In this document: positions 55,794-64,000 of the stretch, one piece after another | Layout of the letters: each line of letters starts with the position of its first letter | How positions within the stretch are numbered: the stretch's first letter is position 1 | NCBI GenBank assembly: GCA_016779205.1 | Contig: JADHOC010000017.1 | Coordinates: forward strand, 56,551 to 120,550 | Direction of reading: 5' to 3' | From: Planctomycetota bacterium | GTDB lineage: Bacteria; Planctomycetota; UBA1135; GCA-002686595 | Length of the DNA stretch: 64,000 nucleotides | Notes under the pieces: model-generated | What the model was told of the DNA's origin: nothing | The model's input: the letters and a program-made list of their open reading frames with translations, nothing else | The model's database searches: none | Made by a program: the position numbers and the translations under genes

Positions 55794-56032
55794 TCCACCG
55801 CACACCCAGCCCAGAAGCACTTCGACCCGGGGACCGCTCCGCCCTCCGCGAGGGATTGCCCTCAACGCGCCCCATGCCCGCGGCTCCCCGCGTGGCGCTG
55901 GACTCACGTACCGGGTCCAGCGCCCCCTCGCGCGGGGCGACTGTTGGGCCTCTGTTCAGGCTGGAGCACGAATTGCGGTGAAGAGGCCTCGGTCCCCTAG
56001 GCTGGAGGCTCCGCTCCCTCGCCCACCCCACC

Positions 56033-57448
56033 ATGCTCGCCGCCGCTCTCCTCCTCCTCCCGGGACACCACGCTCCCCTACCGCCGCTCGCCCCACCCTC
56101 GATGGGCTCCAAGATCGAGTGGACCGCCGGGATCGAGGGCGCCCTGGAGCTCGCCGGCAAGGAACAGCGGGTCGTGATGGTCGCGCTGGGAGAGGCCGAG
56201 GAGGGCCGGACCGAGCTCCATGTCCGGGACGTCTACGCGGACAAGGTCGCGTCCAAGGCTGCGGCCGCGACGATCAACGTGCCCGCGTGGTCGTTCGGCG
56301 AGGACGAGGCCAAGAGGCTCCCGAAGATGAAGGGCGTCGAGCCGCGCAATCACCGCAACAACCTGGCCACGGTGCTGGAGCGGTGGGTGACCCCCAACGA
56401 GAGCGGCGTGGTCGCGCTCCCCCATCACCTGTGGGTCGGGCCGGATGGGACGCTGCTCCTCTCCTGCCCCTGGGAGATCTCCGCCGAGGAGCTCGCCTGG
56501 TGCACCGACGAGGCGCTCCGACGGGCCGGGGTCGAGGAGCGGCCGGAGTTGCCCGAGGACGCGCACCCGCCCCGGCGCCTGCTCGTGGGCGAGACGTTCC
56601 GGGTCATCGACGAGGACGAGCTGGGGCGCGGGCTGAAGCAGGCGGAGCTGGACGAGAAGCTCGGCGCGCTCAGCAAGCGCTTCATCGGCATGGGCGACCG
56701 TGGAGACGTGATTCAGATCATGTTCACCGCCGAGCCGGCGGCGTCGGACTTCCTCGCGAAGCAGATCGGCGGGTGGGACCTCGGGGGCGGCTTCGGCGGC
56801 GGCGGCGCGATCGTGGACGGCACGGTCGAGCTGCTGGGCACGATCTCCCCCGCCAACTTCATCGAGGTGCTGGCCGAGACCGCTCGCAGCCCGAGCGCGT
56901 CGAGGCGGACGCGCACCGCCGTGGCGCTGGAGCAGATCGGCAGCCGCGAGGGGCTCTCCATCGCCAAGAAGGGCTGGAAGTCCGAGAAGGACGAGGGCGC
57001 GCGAGCCGAGTGGATCCGCGCCCTGGCCGCCTGCGGCCGGTCCGACAAGGGCAGCATCCGCACCGTCATCAAGGCGGCGGCCAAGGACGACAACCCGCTG
57101 GTCCGGCGCAGCGCCCTGATCGGGCTCGGATTCACCCTCCCCAACGAGGACGCCCTGGAGGCGCTGCAGGAGGCCCTCGGAGGACCGCTCGCAGAGGAAC
57201 GGGACGCCGCCGTGCTGGCCCTCGCGCTGGGCCGGGCGCGGGACCAGGCCAGCCTCGTGCAGGGGGTGCTCGAGTCGGACCTCGAGGACGGGTCCCGGAG
57301 GGCCGCCGAGGCCGCCATGCGTGTCCTCGAGGGTGGCCCGCTCTATCCGCTCGCCGGCGAGTTCAAGCGGATCTCCGAGAGCGAGATCGAGCGGGGCCGG
57401 ATCTTCTTCCGTCCCGTCGGCGACAACCTGGAGTCGATGGGCCGATGA
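56033..57448 (+). CDS. HEAT-repeat protein with Cys-less thioredoxin-like N-terminal domain
   Basis: A 471-residue exported protein. After a signal peptide, residues ~30-165 resemble a thioredoxin fold (KEQRVVMVALGEAEEG as the first strand and PHHLWVGPDGTLLLSC as the strand after the cis-Pro), but the CxxC position is not cysteine. Residues ~290-450 are Ala/Leu-rich repeats of ~30 residues (NPLVRRSALIGLGFTLPNED, ERDAAVLALALGRARDQASL) typical of HEAT/PBS repeats. It overlaps the next sulfatase by ATGA. Confidence 0.75.
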   Translation: MLAAALLLLPGHHAPLPPLAPPSMGSKIEWTAGIEGALELAGKEQRVVMVALGEAEEGRTELHVRDVYADKVASKAAAATINVPAWSFGEDEAKRLPKMKGVEPRNHRNNLATVLERWVTPNESGVVALPHHLWVGPDGTLLLSCPWEISAEELAWCTDEALRRAGVEERPELPEDAHPPRRLLVGETFRVIDEDELGRGLKQAELDEKLGALSKRFIGMGDRGDVIQIMFTAEPAASDFLAKQIGGWDLGGGFGGGGAIVDGTVELLGTISPANFIEVLAETARSPSASRRTRTAVALEQIGSREGLSIAKKGWKSEKDEGARAEWIRALAACGRSDKGSIRTVIKAAAKDDNPLVRRSALIGLGFTLPNEDALEALQEALGGPLAEERDAAVLALALGRARDQASLVQGVLESDLEDGSRRAAEAAMRVLEGGPLYPLAGEFKRISESEIERGRIFFRPVGDNLESMGR

Positions 57449-58785
57449 CGGCGCTGAAGGCCTGGGGGCGGCCGCTCGCCGTCCTCCTCACCGCGCTCGC
57501 GACGTCCCTCGCGGGGGCCGCCCAGGCACCGTCCCAGGGCCCCCCTGGCCCGGACCTGCGCCCCAACATCGTCCTCATCCTGGCGGACGATCTGGGCTAC
57601 GAGTGCCTGGGCGTCAACGGCGGCGAGTCCTACCAGACCCCTCGCCTGGACCGGATGGCGGCGGAGGGCGTGCGCTTCACCCGCTGCCACAGCACGCCCC
57701 TGTGCACGCCCTCCCGGGTCCAGCTCATGACCGGGCGCTACTCCTTCCGCAACTACGTCCGCTTCGGCTACCTGAATCCGGAAGAGGTCACCTTCGCGAG
57801 GCACTTCCAGGACGCAGGGTACGACACCGCCATCGTGGGCAAGTGGCAGCTGACGTACGGGGACGTCGACCCCCAGCGGCCCGCGCAGCTCGGCTTCGAT
57901 GAGTGGTGCCTGTGGAACACGAACCTGCCCCCCGGCTCCCGCTATGCGGACCCCCAGCTCGACAGCGGCGGCCAGATCCGGGTGCACGCCGGCGCCTTCG
58001 GCCCCGACGTGCTCTGCGACCGCGCCGTCGGCCTGCTCGAGCAGGAGCGAGAGGCCCCGCTCCTCCTCTACTACCCCATGGTCCTGCCCCACTCGCCGTT
58101 CGTTCGGCCCCCGGGGGTCGACGAGTCCGTCGAGGGCGAGCAGGACCGGTTCGCCGCCATGGTGCGCCACATGGACTCCCTCGTGGGGCGGGTCCTCGAT
58201 GCGGCCGCGGGCGAGGAACGTCAGAGGGAGACGCTCGTGATCTTCGTCGGCGACAACGGTACGGACCGTCGGATCACGAGCCGTTGGGAGGGCGTGGACC
58301 GGGAAGCTGTGGACATCGTGGGCGGTAAGTCACGCATGAACACCCACGGCACCCACGTGCCGATGATCGCGTGGTGGCCCGGGCGCGTCGCGCCGGCAGC
58401 CTGCACGGACCTCGTGGACTTCACCGACTTCCTCCCGACCCTCTGCGAGGCCGGGGGCATCGCCCTGCCCGAGGCGCCGAGGATCGACGGGGTGAGCTTC
58501 CTCCCCCGCCTCCTGGGGCTCTCCCACGAGCCGCGCGAGTGGATCTTCTGCCACTACGATCCGCGCTGGAACGTCCCGGGTAAGCCAGGGCGCTTCGCCC
58601 AGGACCGGACGTACCGACTCCACCACGATGGCCGGCTGGTCCACGTCGAGCGTGACCCCCTGGGTGAGAATCCCGTGGAGGGAGATGGAGGAGGCTCCCG
58701 GCAGCGACTACAGGCCGTGCTGGATCGGATGCCCCCCTGGACGCCGCCCGACCGGGCGCGGCGCCCGAGGACCTCCAAAGACTGA
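57445..58785 (+). CDS. Type I sulfatase
   Basis: A 446-residue exported sulfatase. Signal peptide (PLAVLLTALATSLAGAAQA); IVLILADDLGYECLG, then the formylglycine motif CTPSRVQ in STPLCTPSRVQLMTG; IVGKWQLTYG; VFVGDNGTDR-like LVIFVGDNGT; and GKSRMNTHGTHVPMIAWWPG near the end. Shorter than the 48575 enzyme. It overlaps the HEAT protein by 4 nt, so the two are co-translated. Substrate unknown. Confidence 0.93.
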   Translation: MTALKAWGRPLAVLLTALATSLAGAAQAPSQGPPGPDLRPNIVLILADDLGYECLGVNGGESYQTPRLDRMAAEGVRFTRCHSTPLCTPSRVQLMTGRYSFRNYVRFGYLNPEEVTFARHFQDAGYDTAIVGKWQLTYGDVDPQRPAQLGFDEWCLWNTNLPPGSRYADPQLDSGGQIRVHAGAFGPDVLCDRAVGLLEQEREAPLLLYYPMVLPHSPFVRPPGVDESVEGEQDRFAAMVRHMDSLVGRVLDAAAGEERQRETLVIFVGDNGTDRRITSRWEGVDREAVDIVGGKSRMNTHGTHVPMIAWWPGRVAPAACTDLVDFTDFLPTLCEAGGIALPEAPRIDGVSFLPRLLGLSHEPREWIFCHYDPRWNVPGKPGRFAQDRTYRLHHDGRLVHVERDPLGENPVEGDGGGSRQRLQAVLDRMPPWTPPDRARRPRTSKD

Positions 58786-58815
58786 GCTCCCCTTCCCCCA
58801 CTCCCACGCATCACC

Positions 58816-59382
58816 ATGTCCTCGCCGCTGATCGTCGCCTTCGCCGGCTCGTATCGTCCCCACTCGCTCAATCGCCGACTCCTCTCCGCTGCGGTCGCCC
58901 TCGCCGAGGAGGCGGGCGCGAGGGTGGACGTGGTGGACCTCGCGGCGCTGCCCATGCCGCTCTTCGACGAGGACCTCGAGGCCCGCGGGACACCGGAGAC
59001 CGCCACCGCCTTCAAGGAGCGGCTCAAGGCCGCGGACGGCATCCTGATCGCCTCCCCCGAGTACAACTCCTCGTACCCAGCCCTGGTGAAGAACGTCATC
59101 GACTGGGCCACGCGCCCGGCCGCCGGGGAGGCCATGTTGGCCGCCTTCTCCGGCAAGGCGTGCGGGCTCCTCTCCGCCTCCCCCGGGGCCCTCGGCGGCA
59201 TCCGCATGCTCCCCCAGCTGCGCCTGCTCCTCTCCAACATCGGCGTCCACGTGGTCCCCGCCCAGTTCGGGCTCGGTCGAGCCCACGAGGCCTTCGAGGA
59301 GGACGGGTCGCTCAAGGACGAGCGCTCCCAGGCCATGCTCAAGCAGGTCGTCACCCAGACCGTCGAGCTCGCGGGCCGCTAG
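58816..59382 (+). CDS. NAD(P)H-dependent FMN reductase
   Basis: A 188-residue flavodoxin-fold enzyme. IVAFAGSYRPHSLNRRLL contains the FMN phosphate loop; ASPEYNSSYPALVKNVIDW is the family's second FMN contact. Enzymes of this type (SsuE/YieF/chromate reductase-like) reduce flavin or quinones. Length is usual. Converges on the pseudouridine synthase gene, with directly abutting stops. Confidence 0.92.
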   Translation: MSSPLIVAFAGSYRPHSLNRRLLSAAVALAEEAGARVDVVDLAALPMPLFDEDLEARGTPETATAFKERLKAADGILIASPEYNSSYPALVKNVIDWATRPAAGEAMLAAFSGKACGLLSASPGALGGIRMLPQLRLLLSNIGVHVVPAQFGLGRAHEAFEEDGSLKDERSQAMLKQVVTQTVELAGR

Positions 59383-60060
59383 TCAGAGCTCACGCCACCC
59401 GCGCCAGACCTCCTGGGGCGGGAGCGCGGCGCGGAGCGCCACGGGCTCCGGCCGCGTGGGGTGCGGCACCTTCAGGGACAGGGCATGCAGGGCCACGCTG
59501 CGGTCCGGCAGCGGCGAGGTGGCCCCGTACCGCAGGTCCCCCCTCAGCGGCGCGCCGAGGGACGCCATGGCCACACGGAGCTGATGGGAGCGGCCCGTGA
59601 TCGGGGAGAGTCGCACGAGGCTCTCCCCGCCCCGACTCTCCAGCCGCTGGAAGCGGGTCTCTGCCCGCTTCGCCCCGGGCGTGTCGGGCTCCACCACGCG
59701 CACGGTGTTGCGGCTGGTGTCCTTGAGGAGCCAGTGCTCGATGACCCCCTCGGACTCCCGGAGCGGGCGGGACGTGACCGCCACGTAGGTCTTCTCCGCG
59801 GCTGCTCCGCGGAAGCTCTCGGAGAGCCGCGCCGACCCCTTGCTTGTCCGACCGAAGCACACCACGCCGCTGACCGGTCGGTCGAGGCGATGGACGACGC
59901 CGAGGAAGACCTCGCCGGGCTTGTTGAACTCACGCTTGAGGTAGGCCTTCGCGGACTCGAGGAGGCTCCGGTCCCCGCTCTCGTCCGGGACCACCGGGAG
60001 CCCCGCGGGCTTGGCCACGCCGAGCACGTGGTTGCAGCAGTGCAGGACGTCGAGGTCCAT
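59383..60060 (-). CDS. RluA-family RNA pseudouridine synthase
   Basis: A 225-residue enzyme. GVVHRLDRPVSGVVCFGRT carries the HRLDxxxSG motif with the catalytic Asp; KTYVAVTSRPL and SPITGRSHQLRVAMASLG are the other conserved blocks. No S4 domain. It is short for the family and may modify rRNA or tRNA; the target is not predictable. The ATG at 60060 overlaps the methyltransferase stop as TGATG. Confidence 0.92.
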   Translation of the reverse strand: MDLDVLHCCNHVLGVAKPAGLPVVPDESGDRSLLESAKAYLKREFNKPGEVFLGVVHRLDRPVSGVVCFGRTSKGSARLSESFRGAAAEKTYVAVTSRPLRESEGVIEHWLLKDTSRNTVRVVEPDTPGAKRAETRFQRLESRGGESLVRLSPITGRSHQLRVAMASLGAPLRGDLRYGATSPLPDRSVALHALSLKVPHPTRPEPVALRAALPPQEVWRGWREL

Positions 60061-61010
60061 CACGCCCCCCTGGGGTTCGCCACGTCGTGGGCACAACCGC
60101 GGGCCCACCGTGCGCAGAAGCCGGCGGGGAGCCAGCGCCGGGCCGGGCCCCCCGGCTCCTCGCCGGGGGCCTCGGGGATCGCCAGCTCGCCGGCCTCGAC
60201 GGACCCGCCGTCCAGGTCCCCGAACAGATTGATGAAGGCCAGCGGCGAGTAACCGACCGCGTAGGTGCTGAGCACCACCATCGCGACGGGGTTCGCCAGC
60301 TGGCCGGCGAGGTCCACGAGCTCGGCGAGGTGCTCCTCCAGACGCCAGACCTCGCCCTTGGGGCCGCGACCGTAGTGCGGCGGATCCATCAGGATCGCGT
60401 CATAGGTGGAGCCCCTTCGGACCTCGCGCCGGGCGAAGCGCAGGGCGTCCTCGCAAACCACGCGCATGCCGCTCCGACCCAGGCCGCTGGCCTCGGCGTT
60501 GTCCACCGCCCAGGTGATCGAGGCCTTGGACGCGTCCACGTGGGTCACCTCCCACCCGGCCTTCGCCGCCAGGACGCTCGCCGCACCGGAGTACCCGAAC
60601 AGGTTGAGGAGCCTGGGTGCCTCGCCCTCGAGCTCGTGACCGAGGCGCTCAACGGCGGACCAGTTCGCGGCCTGCTCCGGGAAGAGGCCCACGTGCTTGA
60701 AGGGCGTCGGGCGGATGAGGAGGCGAGCGCCGACGTGGGCCACCTCCCACTGGGGCTGTTGCCCCCGCGCCTCGGCAGGCGCCCCGCGGCGCGCCTCCCA
60801 GCGACCGCCGCGGTCGGACTCCCGGACGAAGGTCAGGTCCGCGGTCGACCAGAGGTCCTCTCCTCGACGCCGCCCCCAGAGCGCCTGGGGATCGGGACGG
60901 CGGAGGACCACGGGGCCGAATCGCTCCAGCTTCTCCCCCTCGCCGCTGTCCAGCAGGGAGTAGTCAGCGAGGTCCGGGGCTTCGAAGACGGAGGGTTGCA
61001 CGGGGAGCAT
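60060..61010 (-). CDS. SAM-dependent methyltransferase (RlmI/RlmK-like)
   Basis: A 316-residue class I methyltransferase. LLNLFGYSGAASVLAAKAG is motif I, HVDASKASITWAVDN motif II, and AILMDPPHYGRG the DPPxYGRG motif IV of the Methyltrans_SAM family that methylates rRNA bases (RlmI/RlmK) or proteins. ATG 61010 (MLPVQPSVFE) is chosen. One-base overlap with the pseudouridine synthase gene; both probably modify RNA. Confidence 0.85.
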   Translation of the reverse strand: MLPVQPSVFEAPDLADYSLLDSGEGEKLERFGPVVLRRPDPQALWGRRRGEDLWSTADLTFVRESDRGGRWEARRGAPAEARGQQPQWEVAHVGARLLIRPTPFKHVGLFPEQAANWSAVERLGHELEGEAPRLLNLFGYSGAASVLAAKAGWEVTHVDASKASITWAVDNAEASGLGRSGMRVVCEDALRFARREVRRGSTYDAILMDPPHYGRGPKGEVWRLEEHLAELVDLAGQLANPVAMVVLSTYAVGYSPLAFINLFGDLDGGSVEAGELAIPEAPGEEPGGPARRWLPAGFCARWARGCAHDVANPRGA

Positions 61011-61042
61011 GGTACCCGCAGCAGCGGCGCCGCATCGGGGGC

Positions 61043-62665
61043 TCAGGCGTGGACGCCGGGGGCCTCCTGCCCCGTGCGCTCCACCCACTCCGCGTAGTCG
61101 CCCGGGTACACCCGCGCGTCCCCGTTCGAGAGGTCCAGCACCCGGTTGGCCAGCCCGCGCAGGAACGTCCGGTCGTGGCTGACGAAGATCATGGTGCCCT
61201 CGAACTTGGAGAGGGTCTCCACCAGCATCTCCTTGGTGGCGAGGTCGAGGTGGTTCGTGGGCTCGTCCAGCACGAGGAAGTTGGGCGGGTCGAAGAGCAT
61301 CTGCGCCAGCACGAGTCGCGAGCGCTCGCCACCCGAGAGCACCCGGATGGGCTTCTCGATCTCATCCCCGGGGAAGTCGAAGCACCCCAGCAAGTTGCGC
61401 TTCGAGGGCGTGGTGGCCGTCGGGAAGGCGCCGTCGATCTGCTCCCAGACCGTCAGGGCGGGGTCCAGCACCTCGAGCGCGGACTGGGCGAAGTAGCCCA
61501 TCTTCAACGACGCCCCGAGACGCACGGCACCCGAGTCCGCCTCGATGACCCGGGCCAGGAGCTTGAGCAGGGTGGACTTGCCCGCGCCGTTCGCCCCCAT
61601 CACGCACCAGCGCTCCCCGCGCTTCACCTCGAGGTCGAGGCCGTCGTACACGGTGTGGTCGCCGTAGCTCTTGTGCACGCCCGTCAGGGTCGCCACGTCG
61701 TTGCCAGAGCGCGGCGGAGTGCCCACGCGGAAGGGGACCAGCACCCGCTTCTTCGGCGGCTCGAGCTTCTCGATCTTCTCGAGCTTCTTGACCCGCGACT
61801 GGACCTGGGCGGCCTTCGCCGCGTGCTTGTCGAAGCGCTCGATGAAGCGCTCCTCCTTCTTCAGCATGGCCTGCTGCCGGCTGAAGGCGGCGTCCTGCTG
61901 CTGCGCCCGCACGAGCCGCTCCCGGTCGTAGAAGTCGTAGTTGCCCGAGTACTGCACGAGCTCGCCCGCATCGATCTCCACGATCCGCCCGACGACCCGG
62001 TTCATGAAGTCCCGGTCGTGACAGGTCATCAAGAGCGTCGCGTCGGTGGCCTGGAGGAACTTCTCGAGCCACAGGATCGACTCGATGTCCAGGTGGTTCG
62101 TGGGCTCATCGAGCAGCAGGACATCCGGCTTGCCGATGAGGACCTGCGCGATGGAGACCCGCATGCGCCACCCCCCGGACAGCGCGGCGAAGGGCCCCGC
62201 GATCTGCTCGGGGCGGAACCCGAGGCCGTTGAGGACCTCGTGGGCCGTGGACTCGAGCTCGTACCCACCCAGCTGAGCGTATTCTCCCTGGATCTCGCCG
62301 AAGCGCTCCAGGATCTCGTCCATGCGGTCCGCCTGCTCGGGGTCTGCCATCGCCTCCTCGAGCGCGCCGACCTCGGCGTGCAGGGCTCCCAGGCGGCCGC
62401 TCCCGGTGATGGCCTCGTCCAGCACCGTCCGGTCCGTCGCCTCGGCCGCGTCCTGTCGGAAGTACCCGACGGTCAGGTGCCGGGGGACCGTGACCTCGCC
62501 CGCATCCGGCTGTTCCTCGCCAACGATGAGCCGGAACATCGTCGACTTGCCCGACCCGTTGGGGCCGACGAGTCCGACCTTGTCGCCGGGATCGAGCTGG
62601 CAGGAGGCACTCGTGAGGAGCGCCTGACGGCCGAAGTGCTTGGAGACGTTGGAGAGGGCGATCAT
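61043..62665 (-). CDS. ABC-F family ATPase
   Basis: A 540-residue soluble protein with two complete ABC domains and no membrane segments. Domain 1: GLVGPNGSGKSTM, LSGGWRMRVSIAQVL, LLLDEPTNHLD. Domain 2: GANGAGKSTLLKL, LSGGERSRLVLAQML, VLDEPTNHLD. A basic/charged linker of ~80 residues lies between, the P-site-tRNA-interaction region of ABC-F translation factors. Closest by layout to Uup/YbiT/EttA-like factors; antibiotic resistance is possible but not indicated. TATGCT lies 10 nt upstream of the ATG. Confidence 0.94.
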   Translation of the reverse strand: MIALSNVSKHFGRQALLTSASCQLDPGDKVGLVGPNGSGKSTMFRLIVGEEQPDAGEVTVPRHLTVGYFRQDAAEATDRTVLDEAITGSGRLGALHAEVGALEEAMADPEQADRMDEILERFGEIQGEYAQLGGYELESTAHEVLNGLGFRPEQIAGPFAALSGGWRMRVSIAQVLIGKPDVLLLDEPTNHLDIESILWLEKFLQATDATLLMTCHDRDFMNRVVGRIVEIDAGELVQYSGNYDFYDRERLVRAQQQDAAFSRQQAMLKKEERFIERFDKHAAKAAQVQSRVKKLEKIEKLEPPKKRVLVPFRVGTPPRSGNDVATLTGVHKSYGDHTVYDGLDLEVKRGERWCVMGANGAGKSTLLKLLARVIEADSGAVRLGASLKMGYFAQSALEVLDPALTVWEQIDGAFPTATTPSKRNLLGCFDFPGDEIEKPIRVLSGGERSRLVLAQMLFDPPNFLVLDEPTNHLDLATKEMLVETLSKFEGTMIFVSHDRTFLRGLANRVLDLSNGDARVYPGDYAEWVERTGQEAPGVHA

Positions 62666-62675
62666 GGCGCGGGAG

Positions 62676-62681
62676 AGCATA
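62676..62681 (-). promoter_or_regulatory. Putative -10 element of the ABC-F gene
   Basis: TATGCT on the minus strand ends 10 nt before the ATG at 62665. Confidence 0.35.
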
Positions 62682-62730
62682 GCCCGGCGCCGCCCGGGTG
62701 GTCCCGCAGAGGCCTACCGGAATAGGAACG

Positions 62731-62769
62731 GGCGAGGGCCGGCCCCCCATCGGGAAGCCGGCCCTCGCC
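62731..62769 (-). terminator. Perfect 13-bp hairpin after the Cys-rich repeat gene
   Basis: GGCGAGGGCCGGC and GCCGGCCCTCGCC around a 13-nt loop, 37 nt beyond the stop at 62807 and before the ABC-F promoter. No T-tract, as with the other hairpins here. Confidence 0.55.
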
Positions 62770-62806
62770 GAGGAACCGGAAGCGAGCGCCCCCGGGTCTG
62801 CTGGAC

Positions 62807-64000
62807 TCAGTCCTTCTTCGCCGCGGCCTTCGTGGTCTCGCAGCAGGCCTTGGCCTTGTTGGCGACCGTGGCGGCCTTCTCCTTGGTGGCGGAGCAGCAC
62901 TCGCTCTTGGCGGCGGCCTTCTGGGCCTTCGCGCCCTGGCAGCACTCGGTCTTCGCCGGCTTGGCAGCGACCGTCGCGGCCTTCTCCTTGGTGGCGGAGC
63001 AGCACTCGGTCTTGGCGGCGGCTTTCTGGGCCTTCTCGCCCTGGCAGCACTCGGTCTTCGCCGGCTTGGCAGCGACCGTCGCGGCCTTCTCCTTGGTGGA
63101 GGAGCAGCACTCGGTCTTGGCGGGCTTCGCAGCCACAACGGCGGCCTTGGTCGTCGGGCAGGTCGAACCGCAGTCGCTCTTCTTCACCGCGACCGTCGCG
63201 GCCTTCTCCTTGGTGGCCGAGCAGCACTCGCTCTTGGCGGCGGCCTGCTGGGCCTTGGCGCCCTGGCAGCACTCGCTCTTCGCCGGCTTGGCAGCGACCG
63301 TGGCGGCCTTCTCCTTGGTGGAGGAGCAGCACTCGCTCTTGGCGGGCTTCGCAGCGACCGTCGCGGCCTTCTCACTGGCGCAAGCAGAGTCGCACTCGAC
63401 GGTCTGACCGGCCTTCGCCGCCTTCGACTCGAGGCAGCACTCGCTCTTGGCCGGCTTCGCGGCGACCGTCGCGGCCTTCTTGTCAGCAGAGCAGCACTCG
63501 CTCTTGGCCGGCTTCGCAGCCACAACGGCGGCCTTGGTCGTCGGGCAGGTCGAACCGCAGTCGCTCTTCTTCACCGCGACCGTGGCGGCCTTCTCCTTGG
63601 TGGCGGAGCAGCACTCGGTCTTGGCGGCGGCCTGCTGGGCCTTGGCGCCCTGGCAGCACTCGCTCTTCGCCGGCTTCGCGGCGACCGTCGCGGCCTTCTC
63701 CTTCGTGGCCGAGCAGCACTCGCTCTTCGCGGGCTTCGCGGCCACAACGGCGGCCTTGGTCGTCGGGCAGGTCGAACCGCAGTCGCTCTTCTTCACCGCG
63801 ACCGTGGCGGCCTTCTCCTTGGTGGCGGAACAGCACTCGCTCTTCGCGGCGGCCTGCTGGGCCTTGGCGCCCTGGCAGCACTCGCTCTTCGCCGGCTTCG
63901 CGGCGACCGTCGCGGCCTTCTTGTCAGCAGAGCAGCACTCGCTCTTGGCCGGCTTCGCAGCGACCACGGCGGCGCGGGACGTCGCCGCGCAGCATGTGCC
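62807..64000 (-). CDS. Cys-rich repeat protein, N-terminus off the window
   Basis: The frame is open to the right edge; 397 residues are visible, so the real start is outside (a GTG at 63967 is internal). It consists almost entirely of repeats built from VAAKPAKSECC, SATKEKAAT, QGAKAQQAAAK and VAVKKSDCGSTCPTTKAAV. Residues from 63967 on include sixteen (S/T)ECC pairs, one ACC, three SDCGSTC and one ECDSAC: 42 cysteines, with Ala and Lys making most of the rest. The edge adds another CC pair. No hydrophobic segment is seen. A metal-binding or redox-buffer role is inference from the cysteine density; no family recognised. Codon choice is typical for the window. Confidence 0.75.
   Translation of the reverse strand, partial: GTCCAATSRAAVVAAKPAKSECCSADKKAATVAAKPAKSECCQGAKAQQAAAKSECCSATKEKAATVAVKKSDCGSTCPTTKAAVVAAKPAKSECCSATKEKAATVAAKPAKSECCQGAKAQQAAAKTECCSATKEKAATVAVKKSDCGSTCPTTKAAVVAAKPAKSECCSADKKAATVAAKPAKSECCLESKAAKAGQTVECDSACASEKAATVAAKPAKSECCSSTKEKAATVAAKPAKSECCQGAKAQQAAAKSECCSATKEKAATVAVKKSDCGSTCPTTKAAVVAAKPAKTECCSSTKEKAATVAAKPAKTECCQGEKAQKAAAKTECCSATKEKAATVAAKPAKTECCQGAKAQKAAAKSECCSATKEKAATVANKAKACCETTKAAAKKD
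62860..63967 (-). repeat. Imperfect tandem repeats within the Cys-rich gene
   Basis: DNA repeats of roughly 45-60 bp, each ending in a Cys-Cys codon pair, are arranged in larger units. A block reading KPAKSECC-QGAKAQQAAAK-(S/T)ECC-SATKEKAAT-VAVKKSDCGSTC-PTTKAAV occurs three times almost unchanged, which suggests recent duplication. Array length probably varies between strains. Confidence 0.85.

Noticed and set aside
62860..63967. CRISPR array
   Set aside because: The repeats are imperfect, vary in length, keep one reading frame and encode cysteine repeats; there are no unique spacers.

Overview
The window is about 64 kb of very GC-rich bacterial chromosome (roughly 70% by eye), densely coding on both strands. 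It contains no rRNA, tRNA, CRISPR array or insertion sequence that I can see. The gene content points to a Planctomycetota-type bacterium. Evidence includes a DUF1592/DUF1588-type c-heme protein directly followed by a DUF1552 protein, two Cys-type sulfatases, a xanthan-lyase-like FAD protein, futalosine-pathway menaquinone genes, many small lipoproteins, and a Kdo/LPS-kinase-like gene implying an LPS outer membrane. The assignment rests on gene content only. High GC and the archaeal/eukaryotic-type RNA enzymes suggest a deep-branching lineage rather than a Rhodopirellula-like one.

Layout: 0-2.3 kb, translation genes infB (5' end off the window) and rbfA, with no truB after them. 2.3-9.3 kb, cysS, a large kinase/ATPase/TPR regulator, an LPS-kinase-like gene and a KptA/Tpt1-like RNA 2'-phosphotransferase. 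9.3-19.1 kb, a glutamate-family symporter with a PDZ-like insert, purE-purK, a rhodanese, a large membrane-anchored phosphatase-superfamily protein, a trans-sulfuration enzyme and a FabA/FabZ-like dehydratase. 19.1-26.2 kb, a Pus10-type tRNA pseudouridine synthase, lgt, an RNase HII-like protein, a UDP-galactopyranose-mutase-like flavoprotein, gamma-glutamyltransferase and a K+ channel. 26.2-31.3 kb, a three-gene exporter operon (ABC protein, HlyD, TolC) whose ABC protein has lost every recognisable ATPase motif. 31.4-39.6 kb, an acyl-CoA synthetase, small envelope proteins and the DUF1592-DUF1552 pair. 39.8-48.5 kb, glycyl-tRNA synthetase, a cupin, a PDZ/toroid protein, a TPR lipoprotein, a TlpA-like thioredoxin gene with an in-frame TGA at the first active-site cysteine, and mqnC-mqnE. 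48.6-58.8 kb, a sulfatase and carbohydrate-related cluster. 58.8-64 kb, an FMN reductase, an RluA-type synthase, a methyltransferase, an ABC-F ATPase and the C-terminal part of a repetitive protein with 42 cysteines in 386 residues plus two more at the window edge.

The strongest discovery candidate is the thioredoxin-like gene at 44624-45847. The frame reads through a TGA in the context W-TGA-G-P-C, exactly where thioredoxins have Cys, and a perfect 7-bp hairpin follows. It would be a secreted TlpA-family selenoprotein that standard gene calling splits into two ORFs. Other signals: an ATPase-dead type I secretion-like operon; Pus10 and KptA homologues sharing a C-terminal FGxGL tail; a repeated TANNNT-6-to-10-nt-ATG arrangement upstream of eleven genes, suggesting leaderless transcripts; and the polycysteine repeat protein at the right edge.
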